From the NCBI GenBank assembly GCA_011109175.1, contig RDEW01000011.1, positions 1,364,240-1,428,239 on the forward strand: a DNA stretch of 64,000 bases, in the 5' to 3' direction. The position numbers were made by a program, and so were the translations under genes. The notes below the pieces were generated by a model. It was not told the DNA's origin, did no database searches, and saw nothing but the letters and a program-made list of their open reading frames with translations. Positions 12,027 to 22,994 of this stretch are shown here, in pieces. The first letter of the stretch is position 1, and every line of letters begins with the position of its first letter. Source of the stretch: Dicyema japonicum. Taxonomy: Eukaryota > Dicyemida > Rhombozoa > Dicyemidae.

Positions 12027-12581
12027 ATGAATGTGATACTGATGTTAGTTGTTTTTACGTCATCAAACAAATTTGACGACCTTTACAAATTCATGGGAAT
12101 TCCAAAGACCGCAACCCAAACAGAAATTAGGTCAGCCTATCGTAAATTGGCTCTAAAATATCACCCTGATAAAGTCCCCCTTGAAGAGCAAGAAAATGCC
12201 ACAGAGATCATTATGGACCTTTACTTTGGTATAATGTTTGGTCGTTAATTGCAAGTAAATGACATTCTATCGGATCCTGAGAAGAGACAGACTACGATAA
12301 ATTCGGAATCGGAGCCTTCATCCAATCAGAAAAGGATAACAGTTACTACTCGATGTTCAAGGATGCCTTCTACAATTTTTATTATCAGATTTTCAACGAC
12401 AATGATGACTTTTATGTTGATCCTCGCTTTTTTGGCTTCGGATTCGAAAACAAGTTTTATGTTCACAAAAGAGTGGGTTTGTCCCCATTTTAGTAAACTT
12501 GTAGGGAAGGGGCAAAATTGCCATATAAGTAGATTTCCTGATGGGAAGACTAGGATTGTTGTTCAAACAATATGTACTTAA
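12027..12581 (+). CDS. DNAJB9: DnaJ homolog subfamily B member 9 (ERdj4)-like co-chaperone
   Basis: The protein (166 aa after corrections) opens with a short hydrophobic signal ([13 protein letters not shown]). A J domain follows with [20 protein letters not shown], the catalytic YHPDK and [15 protein letters not shown]. An aromatic F/Y/D-rich middle is followed by a C-terminal [17 protein letters not shown] segment that matches the conserved H-C-x-T-V-x-Q-R tail of DNAJB9 and separates it from other DnaJ proteins. Two introns are inferred: 12229-12255 (27 bp) and 12477-12504 (28 bp). One base is missing near 12291 (ACTAC where ACTTAC keeps the frame). DNAJB9 proteins stimulate the ER HSP70 BiP and restrain IRE1 signalling. 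The second intron is chosen because it alone restores frame, so it is less certain. Confidence 0.8.
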
Positions 12582-12839
12582 CTCTTTTTTATGTTTTTAT
12601 TAAAATAATTTTGTGTATTTGTTGATCATTTCGGATTGGTCCTCGACTTATTCTACTCTTTCTAACGTGTGGTACTTGGACGATGCGTCATGAGAGGACA
12701 AACCACTAATGTACTGGATAGTCTAAGAGAATGATGACACAATTCAAAGAGTTGGGAAAACGCTCATCTCATCAAAATGCGAGATATGTAATTTCGGATT
12801 CCAGTTTTCCGAATAGAAGTCGATCATACCATTGTTTCG

Positions 12840-13500
12840 TAAAACTAATTCTCATGGCCGCAGAGACCCCAGCCAACCAGTCGAAATACTTGGATGTCCC
12901 TTAACAAAGGGAAGAATCGACAATGCTCTTATAACATGAGGCCAACAATTACAGTCAACGTACACACGGCTGGAAATTCTAGAAGTACGTACGTCCATCT
13001 TCCTAAACGTCTTACCAACGTCAAGTTTCAAGACCAAGGCCGGCAACCCTAGCCGTCCGCTTCAGAGGTCTTGAAATTTGTTCCCTAACAGACGTAGCAC
13101 GCCCCGCACTCCAGCAAACAGTAAATCGAGATGATTCTTTATCTTGCTACCGAATTATCGACCAATGAAACAGAGTATACATAAGCTTGGCCCTCAGAAG
13201 GGCTGCAAGGAACCAAAACCCAGATGAAACAGAAGGACTACTATAAAATCATATATGAAGATAAATTTGAGAGATTATTTAAAAATATGAACCACTGCGT
13301 CTGTCTGATCGCTGGGAGATCTAATGGAAGCGGATTATGGATTGACGCTTTCCTGGCTTGGAACATTGGCATCCATCCGGACGATGAGAGAGTCCACATC
13401 CGTCTGCAGTTTAATGACCGATTACTATAATCATCATGCTCCTCACTGCAAAGGCATAAAAAGCAGGCTCTTTTTTGTCTAATGACAAGTCGTCTAAATT
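12840..13500 (+). pseudogene. Fragment of the KRPDG-type retroelement (pre-endonuclease region)
   Basis: An open segment at 13224-13430 contains DKFERLFKN, SGLWIDAF, WNIGIHPDDERVHIRLQF. This matches the block (GWLxALPxxSLGLxLDxxxxRIxLxLRLG) that precedes the zinc-binding and KRPDG region in the elements at 30.8-33.1 kb. The upstream part, from 12840, has only weak similarity and many stops. The KRPDG segment itself is missing here. Dead 5'- and 3'-truncated copy. Confidence 0.5.
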
Positions 13501-13787
13501 CATATCATCAGTAAGTTTAATCTAGCATCCCTTCTACTTCCAAGTTTGCAAACATACGGATTTCCACTTTTTACGATGGCTATAGCTGTTGTCCTCTTGA
13601 CTCCAAGATCTCGAGCAAGCTGTATATCTGTGATTCTTAACCGTGGTGCATGTGCACCATTTTTGGTACATGAAAAATACTCGAATGGTGCATGGAAAAA
13701 AAATTGGTACATGTTATTATTTTTTAAATATTTTTTATTATCAGTGATTAGTTCATTACGATGGTTAACCATTATCATTTGATACAT
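13500..13787 (-). pseudogene. Helix-turn-helix transposase N-terminal fragment
   Basis: Minus-strand ORF with a HTH-like segment, ITDIQLARDLGVKRTTAIAIVKSG, followed by a basic R/K-rich stretch. This resembles the paired-type HTH at the N-terminus of Tc1/mariner- or IS630-type transposases. The flanking DNA contains an inverted motif (GGTGCATGTGCACC, 13646-13659). There is no catalytic domain next to it, and the assignment is tentative. Confidence 0.35.
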
Positions 13788-13799
13788 ATAAATACTCGT

Positions 13800-15460
13800 G
13801 TCAATAACATGTCTGGTGGTAATTCTCGTACTCCGCGGATTTATCGTAAAGATTATCTTAAATATGGATTTATCCCTTCCAGTGGAGACAAATCTAAGCT
13901 TTTTTGCATAATTCTTTGGCCAATAGTTCTATGAAATTGTCAATATTAACACACCATTTGAGGACTGGACATCCAAATCTTGTCGGATCTTCGCTTGAAT
14001 ATTTTCAAAATATAAAAAACAAGATTGATGAACCTACTACTCTTTAAAAGTTAATCACTCATCATACTCTTGCACGAAAAAGTATTCCTTTTAACCTATA
14101 TCATAGATGGGTCACTTGCATCCTACAAAATTGCCCATATCGTTGCTAATAATAATGCTACCCATGTTTCGGGTGAATCGTTAATAATACATTCTATCGC
14201 AGTTGTTCCACAAGATATGTTGGAACATAATCCATCTGAAATTTTACAAGTAGTGCGACCATTTTGATGTTCCTAGAATTTACCTTTGAGTAATGATGCG
14301 ATTCGTCGCCTAATTGACGAAATGGCTGAAAGCGTCGAAGATTCCTTAAAAATATACTTAGAAAAACTGTTTTTTCCTTGCAGATTGACGAATGTCTGGT
14401 ATGTGATAATAAATCTATATTAATGGCCTATGTTAGGTAGGTATTTTAAATAATATTTTGTTTAGATTTTTTGACGAACAAGTAGTTTTTTGTGAAGAGG
14501 TTTTGTTTATTAGACCTTTGATAACAGATTCTACCGGAGAGTCAATTTTTAATGTATTGAAAACGTACTTTGAAGAAAAACAAATCTCGTCATAAAAACG
14601 ATCAATCGAATTAAAACAAGTCCAAAATCTGATAGGATCTTTAGGAAATTTTGTATATATAGGAATGAAGATTAAGACTCTTGTATCATAATGAAGTTTA
14701 TTTCTGTTTTTTGTATTCTTTAGGTTCGCTGGTTGTCCAAAGGCACTGCTTTACAAAGATTTGTAAACCTTTTACCAGCTATTTTGGATTTTCTTGAATC
14801 GGGTTTGACGTCAGAGTTACAATAATTACATTCTCTGAAAAGTTAAAGAATTATAGACATAACTTTGAATCAGGAAAATACGATTTTTTATATCCAGCAT
14901 GTGAAGCATTTAATCATTTTGATATAAAAATTTTTGTTGACCATCTAATTAATTGGAAAAGGAAATGACAATCAGATTTGAAGACGTGATTAATATGGAA
15001 ATACCAAGATGGATGATAAATTCTTTTCGAATAGCATTGTAGAGGTACAAATGGATTGATTTTATAGAGGTGCAAATTATTTTTATAGAAATTAGCGAAT
15101 TTCGCTCGCAATTTTGAGAGGGAACAGCCATGCAGTGAGGGCGGCAACTACCTGACTTCTATTGTTTAAATTTACATTATTTTTTTAGAAATTAAATATA
15201 ATTATTCTTACAAGATTTTGTTTGAAAACCAGGATTTGTCTACCTTTTGGCGAAAAAAGGAATTTAAAGACAAATATCCAAATATTGGGAACAAATAATT
15301 AAAATTTTATTATGTTTTCCGACGACATATCTTGTGGAATCAGAATTCAGCGTAGTAAACAGGATTTTGAGCGATGAACGTAACAAACTTGATATCTGCT
15401 CGCGAGGAGATGTCAGATTATTTTTAACACGCTTGAAAACATCTGTTTAAAACTGAAACT
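13800..15460 (+). pseudogene. hAT-type (ZBED5/SCAND3-like) transposase-derived gene, degenerate and interrupted
   Basis: Plus-strand frames carry, in order: the start of a BED-like region (YLKYGFIPS, about 13860); the block SYKIAHIVANNNATHVSGESLI with AVVPQDMLEHNPSEI (14110-14260); LSNDAIRRLIDEMAESVEDSL (about 14283-14345); QIDECLV (14383); VRWLSKGTALQRFVNLLPAILDFLESG (14728-14805); and the C-terminal dimerisation motif TTYLVESEFSVVNRILSDERNKLDI (15330-15395). This is the order found in domesticated hAT proteins such as ZBED5 and SCAND3. Stops and frameshifts are numerous, and a retroelement tail is inserted at about 15030-15155. Confidence 0.75.
15030..15155 (+). mobile_element. 3'-end scrap of a KRPDG-type retroelement inserted in the hAT gene
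   Basis: The sequence TTTCGCTCGCAATTTTGAGA with GGGAACAGCCATGCAGTGAG, ending at GGGCGGCAACTA, is almost identical to the reverse complement of 31585-31640. There it encodes the last residues (SLAILRGNSHAVRAAT) of the minus-strand KRPDG element. Only the extreme 3' end is present here, as expected from a 5'-truncated retrotransposition. The left boundary is uncertain. Confidence 0.7.
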
Positions 15461-15479
15461 AATGAGAAGAATAAATACA

Positions 15480-15960
15480 CTTTTAAACTGTCGGATACAA
15501 AGGTTATTCAGGAAGCTTCCTGCATTGATGACTCTAATGAAAAAATTGTCCAATTTTATGGAATCCCTAAGTTAATTTGCGACACTGATTTAAATAACCT
15601 GATTTTAGTCTGAGGCAAAATATCAAGCATGAATTTGTTATAAAATGTTGGAACACACATCAAAGATCAATCTCAATGATCAAAGCGATGAAAAAGTATC
15701 AGAAATGTTAGAGGAATTTTTAAATAAGGAAAAAATCTACGATGAAATATAATAGTGAATCGATAGAAAATTACATAATAAATGGAACTATCAAACAAAT
15801 TAATGATTTGGAAGAATCCATTTTAGATATCGCTCCGGATTCTCAGAGGTTTAGAAAGAAACTACAGCTAAACATAAAAATGAAATTTGGATTTGGGAGT
15901 AGAATTGAACATTTTTTGCAAATACAGCGATACAAATAAAAAACGGAACAGCCAATTTCT
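15480..15960 (+). pseudogene. Tigger-like transposase C-terminal fragment
   Basis: Contains MIKAMKKYQK-type words and a final open stretch (15742-15939) ending RIEHFLQIQRYKKRNSQFLNFF, typical of the basic and aromatic tail of Tigger/jerky transposases. The words AATTGTCCAATTTT and AAAGCGATGAAAAAGTATCA occur again in inverted orientation near 25410-25470, inside the pogo-like element. It is a truncated dead copy. Assignment rests on these shared words and the tail composition, so confidence is moderate. Confidence 0.45.
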
Positions 15961-16099
15961 CAATTTTTTTAAATAATGATTAATTTTTTTAATAAAAAAT
16001 TGAATTGTAAACTATAAGCTTAACTTTTGCCTTTTACAAAAATCCAAACGTCAAAGATTTTGGTAAGTATTTAAACCCAATTTTTTCAAACAAAATAAA

Positions 16100-16345
16100 A
16101 AGAACAAAAATAGTTCAAAAATTAGTATGACTTCCTTGAGCATTTATTGCTTCTAAGATTCTACTCCGCATTGATCCAACAAGCGATTTCCCATATTCTA
16201 TTGAGAGATCGTTCCAAATCTTTTTCAATTCTTTGAATAGGTCACTCCTTTTTATATAAATTCGGTTTCCTTTTTTGTTTCATGAAGGTTCACACGTGCT
16301 CGATTGGATTTAAATCAGGACTTTGAGGGGGCCATTGTAATAACT
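16100..16345 (-). pseudogene. Tc1 transposase C-terminal fragment
   Basis: Minus-strand translation gives LLQWPPQSPDLNPIEHV followed by stop-broken text resembling the C-terminal tail (KDLERSLNRIWEIACWINAE). PPQSPDLNPIEHVW is the hallmark of Tc1 transposases just before the third catalytic residue. The rest of the gene is absent. Confidence 0.75.
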
Positions 16346-16508
16346 AGGGCAAGTTGTTTCTAGCACCTAAAAAAATTTTTTAGCGCTAAAAAATTACAAA
16401 ATCTAGCAATTATGATTAAAAAAATTAGAACTTAAAATGATAAAATTTGTTATAAAACGTGTGGTCTTGTGGTGAGCAATTGCATCATCATGGAGCGTCG
16501 TTCATACA

Positions 16509-16856
16509 ATGGAACACATTACACCCAAGAGACAGGACACTACATGCTCTACATGCGGTTTTGCCAATGCACGCAAATATGGACTTTTCTGCTCGTCTTG
16601 CGGTGACTTTTTCCACTTTGGATGCATAAAGATTTCTCAGCGGGCTGCGTGCTCGCTCTGCCTGTGGAACTGCAGTGTCTGCATGGGCACTGGTTGGAAA
16701 ACCCAGAGGATCATTCCAAACGAGCCTCTAGACTTCGATGATATGGACAACCTCTTGCTCTTCTTGTCAGATCTAAGGAAAGCCAGGAAGATCCCAATCA
16801 GGATCCCAAGACCCGTCCGAATCCCCGCGGCTACATGCCTGCTGAATAATCATTAA
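16509..16856 (+). CDS. Cysteine-rich PHD/treble-clef-like protein, unrecognised
   Basis: An intact 115-codon frame starts MEHITPKRQDTTCSTCGF. It has paired CxxC motifs at residues 18-21 and 32-35 (CSSCGDFFHFGC), then CSLCLWNCSVC. The Cys/His spacing resembles a PHD or related zinc-binding fold, and the C-terminal third is basic and proline-rich. The block is GC-richer than its neighbours. It is followed directly by a hAT C-terminal scrap, so it may be the zinc-binding N-terminus of a retroelement or transposase rather than a host gene. I do not recognise a named family. Confidence 0.35.
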   Translation: MEHITPKRQDTTCSTCGFANARKYGLFCSSCGDFFHFGCIKISQRAACSLCLWNCSVCMGTGWKTQRIIPNEPLDFDDMDNLLLFLSDLRKARKIPIRIPRPVRIPAATCLLNNH

Positions 16857-16859
16857 GAG

Positions 16860-17120
16860 TGCAGTCGGATGGATGTTTTTCCAACTCTGTGCATTGCATA
16901 TCGTTCATTACTCACAGTTGTCTACTCAATTGGTAGTCGTGAACGATCTTTTTCAAAGTTAAAACAAATACAAACATATTTGAGGTCTTCCATGTCAAAT
17001 CATCGCTATCAAGTTTATCTTTGATCTGCATTTAAAAGATTCATGACAAGCGAGTTGAAAGAAGCTGTGGTACAGACTTTAGCTGACAGCACTGGACATG
17101 GAAGTGACTTTTGTTTATTT
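16860..17120 (+). pseudogene. hAT transposase C-terminal dimerisation fragment
   Basis: Reads VYSIGSRERSFSKLKQIQTYLRSSMSNHR (16918-17005), which fits the hAT C-terminal signature (S-x-x-x-E-R-S-F-S-x-L-x-x-x-x-x-x-L-R). It belongs to a different hAT lineage from the ZBED5-like copy at 13.8 kb. No other hAT domain is adjacent. Confidence 0.65.
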
Positions 17121-18200
17121 TTTAATAAAATAAATAATGATGCACCTCACTCTACTTGATCTTTTTTCATTCTCATGTATGACAACATAATTTATTTAGT
17201 CACGATTAAGTCCATAAGGGACATCACTATCATACACTCCCGAGCAGCAGAAAGCTTTGGCATGCTTTTGGTGGCTTTGGCATCTAGGATTAGCCTCAGA
17301 AAAGGCTTGAAAATTCACGTCAGTTCCGCTTTTGTCTGTTTTTGAGCAATTTTTCGATGCACTCCTTTGGAACACAGCTGAACAATAGAAGCTTTGGGTG
17401 GAAGTAGCCTAGCAACTTGGTCTTTGATGCAGATATGGAAGAACTGTCTATAGAAAAGGACCATACCTCCTAGGCGAAATTAGGGTTTCTAAGTCTCCAA
17501 CAGTTCGTTCATCAACATGGGAGGTATACGAGGCCTCTCATCGTCACTAAGCCATGCAGAAATGGGTCACCACCAATCCTTCAAACTAATTAAAAGCTGG
17601 GTCAAGTGGCCAGCGAACAACTTATGGTTTGGGACGTAAACAAGCCTGTTCAACGATTTTAATTAACAACTGGTAGATAAGGACTTGCATACACATAAAT
17701 AAATTGGGAATCTCCCAACAACATAAGCCAATATTCTGAAACCCATTCCTTCGATTAAGATGCTCCTTTCTGCGTTCCTGTAGGCGACTCATTTTCGACA
17801 AATCCTAGTATTCTGAACCTATTATTATTAAAGAATTAATTCACGCTTAAATTAACCATAAAGTCACGTGCTTAGCTTCCTGAAGGACGAAAGGTCATGT
17901 CTTCCTTCTCGTGAGCTCGGGAGACATAGGAAACCTACAGTTCTGAGCAAGTGTAGATGCATGTAGAATCCAAGTTCAAATCCCGTCCGCCCCAAAAGTG
18001 AAAGAACTTGGGGGATCATCTATCAAAAGCTGCACGTGTAGAATGTTGCTAATAACGAACTCTCGTTGTTATTTACAAAGTTCGAACAAAAAATTGTCGC
18101 GTGAGTCACCTACGATGTGATGGCATTGCACAATTTATGTGAAAAAGATCCGCAAAATCCCTGTCCCTTTTTCATTGAGACGTGGATGATGTCGTGCATT
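17120..18200. other. Intergenic stretch with one weak tRNA-like B-box
   Basis: No protein motif recognised. At about 17969-17983 the words AAGTTCAAATCCCG resemble a pol III B-box, but I find no convincing A-box at the right distance, so I do not call a tRNA or SINE. CACGTG occurs at 17868 and 18034. Confidence 0.3.
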
Positions 18201-18210
18201 ACTACTTATT

Positions 18211-21200
18211 TCCAGCGATGTCAAACCGAATCCAGGACCGCCATTGATTATTGCCCAGATCAACATAAATGGAATTCGAACAAAGATTATTGAACTTAGG
18301 AGGTTTTTTCATTCCAATTCAGTGGATATCGCTTTAATTCAAAAGTCAAAGCTTACTCAAAGATTCAACTCCAACGTTTCCTGGATATTACGTGCTCCGG
18401 AAAGACCGAAAATTTGGAAGAGGTGGAGGCTTACTTACTATTGTCCATAATCAGATTAATGTTGTGGACCTTTCAAATTACACACCGAGCTTTATCGACA
18501 CTGAAGATCCATTAGAACAACTCACAGTGAAAATAAAGTTACACTCACTCCGAGTGACTATAGCAAATGTCCCTCCAATTTCTTTATGCTAATTTTGTCC
18601 TAATGCTTAAACATTGTTGGAAAAAGTTATGATTTGTGGAGATATGAACGCCAAGAGCCCAATTTGGTACACAAATCAACTATTGGAGCAAAGAGGATCT
18701 ATTATGTTAGACAACATTGACGACTTGGTAATCCTTAACAACAGGAATAAACACACAAGAACTCCTTCAAGAAATGGTGACTCTCCAACCTCACCAGATC
18801 TGACTCTTGCCGCCCCATCAATCGCTTCGACTATTACATGGGATGTTATCTACGATTTGCAAACAGATCACAATCCAATACTATTAAAATCCTGGGAAAA
18901 CAAGATTAATGGAACTCGCAATACTTTCATCAACTTCTCACGTGCGAATTGGCTTGAGTACATGATTTTTATTGAAGACTCCCTATGTTCTTTCCGAATA
19001 GAGAAGTTTTCCTCGATAGATGCGACCGTTGGATTTATTAATGAAAAGATTTTGCAAGCCCGAAAAAAGTTTATTCCAATGGGGCGATTCAAGACTTTTT
19101 CAGATAAATTCGACACAGAAACGAGGGTCCTTATTGCGAGAAGAAATTGACTGAAAAATTATAGATAAAACAACATCCTTGAATACTGAAATTACAGATC
19201 TGAATAAGGAAATTACCAAAAGGATCAGAAATAAAATAAAAAAATGGGAGGCTGCTTTGATGTCTGTTAACAGAAACACAAAGACATCATCCCTATGGAG
19301 AACACTACGGAAACTCAAACAGATTCCCATACAACATACACTAGGAATTAATCATGACACACTTATTAAATTTTATGTCAGTTTAAGCCACAAACCATAT
19401 TTGAAACTGGAGCATCAACCGAAACACAAGAAGAAAAATTATCCATACAGTCCGTCTCCGTTTCGGGGCATTTTTCATTTGGAGTCTATTTTCCAACATT
19501 AATTTCCAAATTTGGAAATTTTCTGGAGCCCCAAACAGGGGCACCACATTCCAAAGAAAGAATTGCAGTACTTCTATGTTGCAATTATGAGGATGAAAAA
19601 CTTGAACCATTGATTACTGGAAATTATAATAAACCTCGATGTTTCAAAAATTTCGATGTTGAAGATTTTGGTTTTTTACATTCAGCTTCCAAAAGTGCAT
19701 GAATGACTGGGTACATTTTTAAAAGCTGGTTATGCATGCTAGATGAGAAATTGGTTACTCAACAAAGAAAAATATTATTACTACTTGATAATGCAGAATG
19801 TCATAAAACTATTGAATGCTCCAATATCGATTTCTTTTGCCTAAAAATACGACACCCTATACACAGCCATTAGATATGGGGATCATACAAATATTCAAAA
19901 CTATTACTCAATTTTTTTAATCGAATTGAAAAAAATCGTGATGTCTTAAATATTGATGATCGCCTAACTGATGAAATAATGACCGAAGCTGTAGATGAAA
20001 TATTAGCCGAGGCTGATGATGAAGAAACTATTGAATGCGACATTTTTATCTATAATGGAGATATAGCTGAAAACGAGGACCTGACAGAGAAACATTCTGG
20101 AAACTTTGAATACTCTGGAACATAACATTTTCTGCATAACACCAAAGTTATTAAAAAAATTCTACGAATTCCGAATGACAGTAATGAGAAACATCCGAAA
20201 TGGTTACAAAATTGGAGGAAAAATAACCGATTACTTCGTTAAAGAGCGACTTGGTAGATATTATTAATCATAAAATAAAATCTCTTACCTTTTTTTACAT
20301 TTATATGGTTTAAAATAAAAAAACAATAACCCCTGTTTTCGGAGCACAAAGTGGCCCAAACCGGGGTTACACTGCACATCGAATTTTTTAAACCACTGGA
20401 GGTATTTCATGCAATTAAATACATGAAAAATACAAAATCCAAAGGGGCGGATGACATTTCAATAACTGAATTGAAACACTTGGGGCAATAGCAATCGATG
20501 CCCTTACTGAGATTTTCAATTACTCAGTGAATAGAAATGGGATTCCCTCATTATTTAAAAAATCACTTATACATCCAATACCTAAAAAGAACAAAGCCTT
20601 AGACGACCCCCGGAATTATCGTCCAATATCGATTCTTTGTGGCCTTTCAAGAACATTAGAAAAATTAATCCTTCACAAGATTAGTCATTCGCTTGATTTT
20701 GCAAGTTTCCAACATGGCTTCAGATCGGGATACTCAACTTCAACTCACACAACAAAACTAACTCAGTTTATTTTGGATGGACTGAACTACTCAAAACCAC
20801 ATAAAAGAACGGTACTTGTCGGTTCGGATATCGAGAAAAAGTTTGACTCGGTACCGAGGAAAACTCTAACATCAAAAATTTTTGACACCGATATCCATCC
20901 AAAAATCCAGATGTGGCTGGCCAATTTCATTAATGGTAGAAGAGGCCAAGTTGTCATAATAATAGAAAATCAATACAACGATACCTCCCCAATGGGGTCT
21001 CTCAAGTATCCCTTATATCACCAACCTTTTCAATTTATTTACAAAAGACCTTCCAAATCCAAACATCCAAAATACCATTCTTCTGTCTTATGCCGACGAT
21101 CTCATTGTCGCTGCAAGACACCAAGACCATAAAGAAGCTGCACGAAGGGTTCAGGAGACCGTCGACATTATGAAACCATGGTTCCTCAAAAACCACATGA

Positions 21201-21835
21201 AAATATCCCCTGGGAAGTCGAGCACTACGATTATCTTCTCCTACAGGAAACATACATCCTTCGATCCTAAATTAACTTGGAATGGAGAGCTTATCCCAGT
21301 TAATAGGAACCCATCAATCCTTGTAGTTACATATGACCCGTTGATGACGTTCACACATCATGTGGACACAATAATTCTAAAAGTTCAAAAAAAGATAGGG
21401 ATCCTCAAGACCTTTGCTAGATCGCCAATATCTTCACTTTCTCATCTCAAATTATTATACAAACAGTATATTCTACCGACAATGGAACATGCATGTACGG
21501 CGTGGATTACACCCTTGTCAATATCCACGCAGAACAAATTAGAGGTCATGCAAAACCAATGCCTCCGGATCCTTTGTAAATGTGACAGAATGACGCCTAC
21601 GTCAGAAATGAGGAACACATTAGATCTCAAAAAAGTTATGGAACATCTCGGTGACGAACAACAAAAATTCTTGAAAATGGTGCGATCTTCTGGTATCCCC
21701 CTTGAAGATGAGTTTCTTGCCTACCAGAAGTATGCTCGCAAATTTGAGATCAAACCTTCCTCTTTTTGGACGATCATAAAAAATTGCAGACAAAGTCGAA
21801 ACAAAGGAGGACGCACACCGGGATCACTTAATTAG
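18211..21835 (+). mobile_element. Non-LTR retrotransposon C (2A-like leader, endonuclease, RT), interrupted by a Tigger transposon
   Basis: The reading frame carries a 2A-like motif SDVKPNPGP (18214-18240), then LIIAQININGIRTKIIELRRFF and the endonuclease blocks KVMICGDMNAKSP (18620-18660) and TDHNPILLK (about 18865). RT text resumes after the Tigger insertion: FKPLEVFHAIKYMKNTKSKGADDIS (20385-20465), NYRPISILCGLSRTLEKLI, FQHGFRSGYSTSTH, SDIEKKFDSVPRKTL, SPMGSLKYPL (degenerate PQGS), SYADDLIVAARHQ after a frameshift (about 21085-21120), and a C-terminus at 21170-21835 with QYILPTMEHACTAW. Same family as A and B. Frameshifts and the insertion inactivate it. Confidence 0.8.
19385..20374 (+). 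mobile_element. Tigger/pogo DNA transposon inserted in LINE C
   Basis: Broken frames encode the DDE domain: HSKERIAVLLCCNYEDEKLEPLITGNYNKPRCFKNF, then MTGYIFKSWLCMLDEKL, RKILLLLDNAECHK and PYTQPLDMGIIQIFKT (about 19545-19905). An acidic tail follows (EADDEETIECD, about 20010). The right end is GTGGCCCAAACCGGGGTTACACTG (20351-20374), a typical Tigger-like terminal repeat read outward. I could not place the left repeat confidently; a weak candidate, CAGTTTAAGCCACAAACC, starts at about 19379. Upstream and downstream flanks are continuous LINE C coding sequence. Confidence 0.75.
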
Positions 21836-22990
21836 ACGATAACTTTTTCCTCTATCCTGTGTTCCCAGGGTTATAATAATAATTTACAAATTTCGAACAA
21901 ACCTAGATTCTTTGACGTTTACTTTGACCTAGTTATCTCCTTTGTAGAAATTCTCTTTGGTTTGGTACCTCACTTTCAGAGACTTATAAGAACCCTATCA
22001 GTCGCAGCTGTGTATTGGTCTCTTACTGGTTGCCGAGGCTGTGGTAATTAGCAATTGGGAGAACAATTGAAAATTAGCAATCTAGCCCTTGCTCCCCTCA
22101 ATGCACTGACAATCATCATTCTGCAGATCAATTAGTTGTAATTACTTCAACGCTTTAAAAAATTTTGAAAAATCCAATTACGGTTAAATTACCCACAAAG
22201 CCACTAATGGCGACAAATTCACCTATTTTTAGCCACTGACTCGCTCTTCTGTGCGAATAACTGTGCACTTTGGGGTTTAAGGAAGCCGGAAATATTGAGC
22301 GAATTAATTCATCAGAATTTGAATAAAATAGCATTAAATAGCAATTTATCCATGATATCCTCACTGATGGGAGACTCTCCATCGTAAGCACAGATTATCA
22401 CAATTCTTTTGATAAACCGAGTCATATTCTAACACGTGTCATAAATTAGCCTATTTTAAAGTTTTAGTGAAAAAATCGTAGGGAATAAGTTTAGTTAAGA
22501 CCACAGGCTAAATTTTGGTTACAGGACTTGGAATAAATTAATGGCGCAAAGTAACAGCTTATGAAGGGTTGACTGTGCACTTGAGAACCAATTTAGTTCT
22601 AAAGAATCTATCTCAGATAATTCTTAAAGGAAGATATTCAGATTTAAGGGGATTCTTCCTGAAATAGTCAAGTCCCCACATTTAGAGACAGAAATTTAAT
22701 CTGTATCTCATTTTAACACTATTAACAAAAGTCCAAAAATAGCCACTTTCCCAAACAGGCCACAAACTGGAAGATTTTCCCACTTAAAAACCCAATTCAA
22801 GGCCACGTGCTAAACCCTGAACCGAACCTCCATAAAACCACCAAATCCCCCAGCCACATCCTAGTAGAATCCCTAGAATAGGCCACAAAGCCTAATCCAC
22901 TAAATCTGATTAATTATATCCTAAGAGAGCAAGAAAAAGAAACACGTGTTAAATATCAGTCCTCAAATGTCAGTTTTAAAGAATACAATC
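21836..22990. other. Intergenic stretch, nothing recognised
   Basis: No ORF with a known motif. The second half (22430-22950) has three CACGTG hexamers and repeated GGCCACAAA-type words (22756, 22869). It lies just downstream of the CAPZB stop codon and may include its 3' flank. Confidence 0.35.
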
Positions 22991-22994
22991 ATAA

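Noticed and set aside
17880-18000. Possible tRNA gene with AAGTTCAAATCCCG as B-box
   Set aside because: No A-box at proper spacing and no cloverleaf stems; B-box-like words occur by chance.
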